A DNA stretch of 8,860 bases. Origin: CAZVPF01 sp964628195. GTDB lineage: Bacteria; Planctomycetota; Phycisphaerae; Sedimentisphaerales; Anaerohalosphaeraceae. Position 1 is the first letter of the stretch; each line of letters begins with the position of its first letter. Below the pieces are notes generated by a model. The model was not told the origin of the DNA. It worked only from the letters and a program-made list of their open reading frames with translations, and searched no databases. Location of the stretch: positions 1 through 8,860 of the forward strand of contig CAZVPF010000077.1 of NCBI GenBank assembly GCA_964628195.1, given 5' to 3'. The position numbers and the translations under genes were made by a program. Of this stretch, positions 7,498 to 8,860 are shown piece after piece.

Positions 7498-8538
7498 TTA
7501 TTTCCAGTCGAAGGCGAGCCCTCTAATTCTATCAGGATGTTTCAGCAGTTCCATATAAGAGCCTGGAGCTTCATTTACAGGAACTGGAGAATCAATAATA
7601 TCTGATATTTTCAGATCGCCCCTTCGTATATGTTCAATAACCTGGATTCTGTCTCCAACAGTTCTGTCAGAGGGCTGCAAAACAACAGCTCCTTCTATTG
7701 GCGGTAAAATCCCGGCAGGCTTTGATTCAATGCTTAAAGTATGATACGTAGCCTGGAAAACCAAACGGGGCAAATCACGAGAAGGATTATAATTAGTATT
7801 AAAAGGCTTCCTTAATAATTGGAATACAGGTTTCTTCAATAATGAACCTGCCAATCTGACTCCTTCCAGGCTTGCAGATGCCTCTATTACAATATCTGCG
7901 CCGCCGTCACAATAAGACATTATTTTTTCCTTGATATCGGGTGAATCGGCATTCAGAGCGGCTGTGACACCCCATTTTCTTGCCGGCTCAAGGCGGATAT
8001 CATGTATATCCGCTGCAATTACCCTTACTCCCCTTAGAAGGAGCCATTTTGTATTGAATAAGCCAATCAATCCCTGGCCGATAATTACTGCTGTTTCATT
8101 TTGAGCAGGGCTTGCAGCAGTGATGCCTCTAAAGCTGATCGATGCTACTTCCGCATGAACATAGTTCCAGGGATCAGCGCCCGGCGGCAGCTTAACGACC
8201 GTGCTGTCGGGCTCACAGAGATGGTGGCTGGCTTGCCCTCCCCAGCAGCTGCCAATGGACTCCACAGGTATCGGATTTCTACCGGAAACAAGTTCTCCCG
8301 CCTCCCAGCCTTTAACATTCCTGCCCACTTCTTTGACTTTGCCAACCCAGGAATAACCGGGTATCAAAGGAAAATTGACGTTGGGCTGCCCGCCTGTCAA
8401 GACACGAAGTTCTGTTCCAGGTGAAACAAAAGAATAAATTGTCTCAGCGAGGATTTCATCGTCACCACATTCCCGCATTTCTATGTCACGAAGCACGACA
8501 CTGTTGGTCTTGTCGAATACAATTGCTTTTATTTTCAT
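7498..8538 (-). CDS. Medium-chain (alcohol dehydrogenase-like) NAD(P)-dependent oxidoreductase, zinc-less type
   Basis: 346 residues. The N-terminal GroES-like domain has SPGTELRVLTGG (39-50) and PGYSWVGKVKEVGRNV (60-75); the Rossmann domain has GQGLIG (154-159) and an Asp at the end of the second strand (D177), which favours NAD over NADP. In zinc alcohol and sorbitol dehydrogenases the first motif would be Cys-Gly-Thr-Asp and the second Gly-His-Glu; here they read Pro-Gly-Thr-Glu and Gly-Tyr-Ser, and the four-Cys structural zinc loop is also missing. This matches the branch of the superfamily that includes the bacteriochlorophyllide dehydrogenase BchC and many sugar-cluster members of unknown substrate. 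The ATG at 8538 overlaps the upstream stop (ATGA) and has a strong site, GAGGAAGGA, so the two dehydrogenases are probably translationally coupled. It likely oxidises a sugar or polyol hydroxyl; the substrate is not readable from sequence. Confidence 0.83.
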   Translation of the reverse strand: MKIKAIVFDKTNSVVLRDIEMRECGDDEILAETIYSFVSPGTELRVLTGGQPNVNFPLIPGYSWVGKVKEVGRNVKGWEAGELVSGRNPIPVESIGSCWGGQASHHLCEPDSTVVKLPPGADPWNYVHAEVASISFRGITAASPAQNETAVIIGQGLIGLFNTKWLLLRGVRVIAADIHDIRLEPARKWGVTAALNADSPDIKEKIMSYCDGGADIVIEASASLEGVRLAGSLLKKPVFQLLRKPFNTNYNPSRDLPRLVFQATYHTLSIESKPAGILPPIEGAVVLQPSDRTVGDRIQVIEHIRRGDLKISDIIDSPVPVNEAPGSYMELLKHPDRIRGLAFDWK

Positions 8539-8860
8539 AACGACATTCCTTCCTCATTTGTTTGCTGTTCTTTTATTAGTGAAATAATCCTTATAACCTC
8601 AACAGCCTGCTCTAAGGAAATCGGGAAAGGCTTGTTTTTGCGCATTGCCTTATACAGCTCATTCCATATATCAGTGACAGATGAAGGTGCAACATCGAGG
8701 GTCTTTTGAACCCACTCAATATTTACGGGGTTTGGATCGGCCTGTCTTCCCGGAATTCCCTTATCGACTTGGGGGTGATCAACGTTTACATGATCGGCCA
8801 GATACTTAATCCCGTATTTCCCAAGTAAAATCGTGCAAAGAAGTAAGATTTTGATAGTAT
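8535..8860 (-). CDS. Gfo/Idh/MocA-family oxidoreductase, C-terminal part (cut by right edge)
   Basis: The last 107 codons are visible, up to a TGA at 8537-8535. They read Gly-Lys-Tyr-Gly-Ile-Lys-Tyr-Leu, then Gly-Ile-Pro-Gly-Arg-Gln, Ile-Glu-Trp-Val, Asp-Ile-Trp-Asn-Glu-Leu-Tyr-Lys-Ala-Met, Pro-Phe-Pro-Ile-Ser-Leu-Glu-Gln-Ala-Val-Glu-Val-Ile-Arg-Ile-Ile. The end (a helix with Trp, x-Leu-Tyr, Ala-Met, then Pro-x-Pro-Ile-Ser-Leu-Glu and Ala-Val-Glu-Val-Ile) is the characteristic C-terminus of Gfo/Idh/MocA sugar and inositol dehydrogenases, where the terminal helix packs against the beta sheet that builds the substrate pocket. The N-terminal Rossmann domain and catalytic Lys-His lie outside the window, so cofactor and substrate cannot be judged. 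The stop overlaps the next start by four bases. It is the most upstream gene seen in the operon. Confidence 0.72.
   Translation of the reverse strand, partial: TIKILLLCTILLGKYGIKYLADHVNVDHPQVDKGIPGRQADPNPVNIEWVQKTLDVAPSSVTDIWNELYKAMRKNKPFPISLEQAVEVIRIISLIKEQQTNEEGMSL
8547..8555 (-). promoter_or_regulatory. Strong Shine-Dalgarno of the dehydrogenase gene
   Basis: GAGGAAGGA on the minus strand, inside the last codons of the upstream oxidoreductase and 8 bases before the ATG at 8538. It confirms that start and suggests efficient translation even though the two genes overlap. Confidence 0.7.

Overview
This window carries seven genes, all on the minus strand. They are packed so closely (one 4-base overlap, four gaps of 16 to 49 bases, one of 41) that they look like the middle of one long operon, transcribed from the right edge to the left. 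In transcription order: the C-terminal end of a Gfo/Idh/MocA-type oxidoreductase (8535-8860, cut by the right edge); a zinc-less medium-chain dehydrogenase (7498-8538); two different members of the uroporphyrinogen-decarboxylase (URO-D) superfamily (6390-7469 and 5125-6360); a secreted tandem alpha/beta-hydrolase resembling acetylxylan esterases (2943-5108); a glycoside hydrolase family 38 (alpha-mannosidase-like) protein (84-2893), interrupted by a 10-N assembly gap; and the first 14 codons of a probable PfkB sugar kinase (1-42, cut by the left edge).

The gene mix (URO-D superfamily proteins beside glycosidases, esterases and Gfo/Idh/MocA oxidoreductases) is typical of polysaccharide-degrading bacteria of the Planctomycetota-Verrucomicrobiota-Lentisphaerota group. 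This is an inference from gene content, not a taxonomic marker. The short N-run suggests a draft or metagenome assembly. No phage, IS, CRISPR, tRNA or rRNA signal was seen, and no convincing promoter or terminator.

The likely theme is catabolism of a decorated sugar or glycoconjugate. The esterase would remove acyl groups outside the cytoplasm or in the periplasm. The GH38 protein (no signal peptide) would act on an imported glycoside. The two dehydrogenases would oxidise the sugar or its derivative, the PfkB kinase would phosphorylate the product, and the URO-D proteins may handle methyl groups or an unknown C1 step. No transporter, corrinoid protein or regulator lies inside the window.

The most interesting points are: the GH38 protein keeps the first metal-binding motif (HWD) and the late His-Asp motif but has no Asp where the family's catalytic nucleophile should be; the second half of the esterase is a hydrolase-like domain with Gly in place of the nucleophile Ser; the dehydrogenase lacks the zinc ligands of its superfamily; and two divergent URO-D paralogues sit side by side. 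The N-run puts the two halves of the GH38 gene out of frame, but the flanking protein sequences fit together well if the gap is really about zero bases, so the gene is probably intact.
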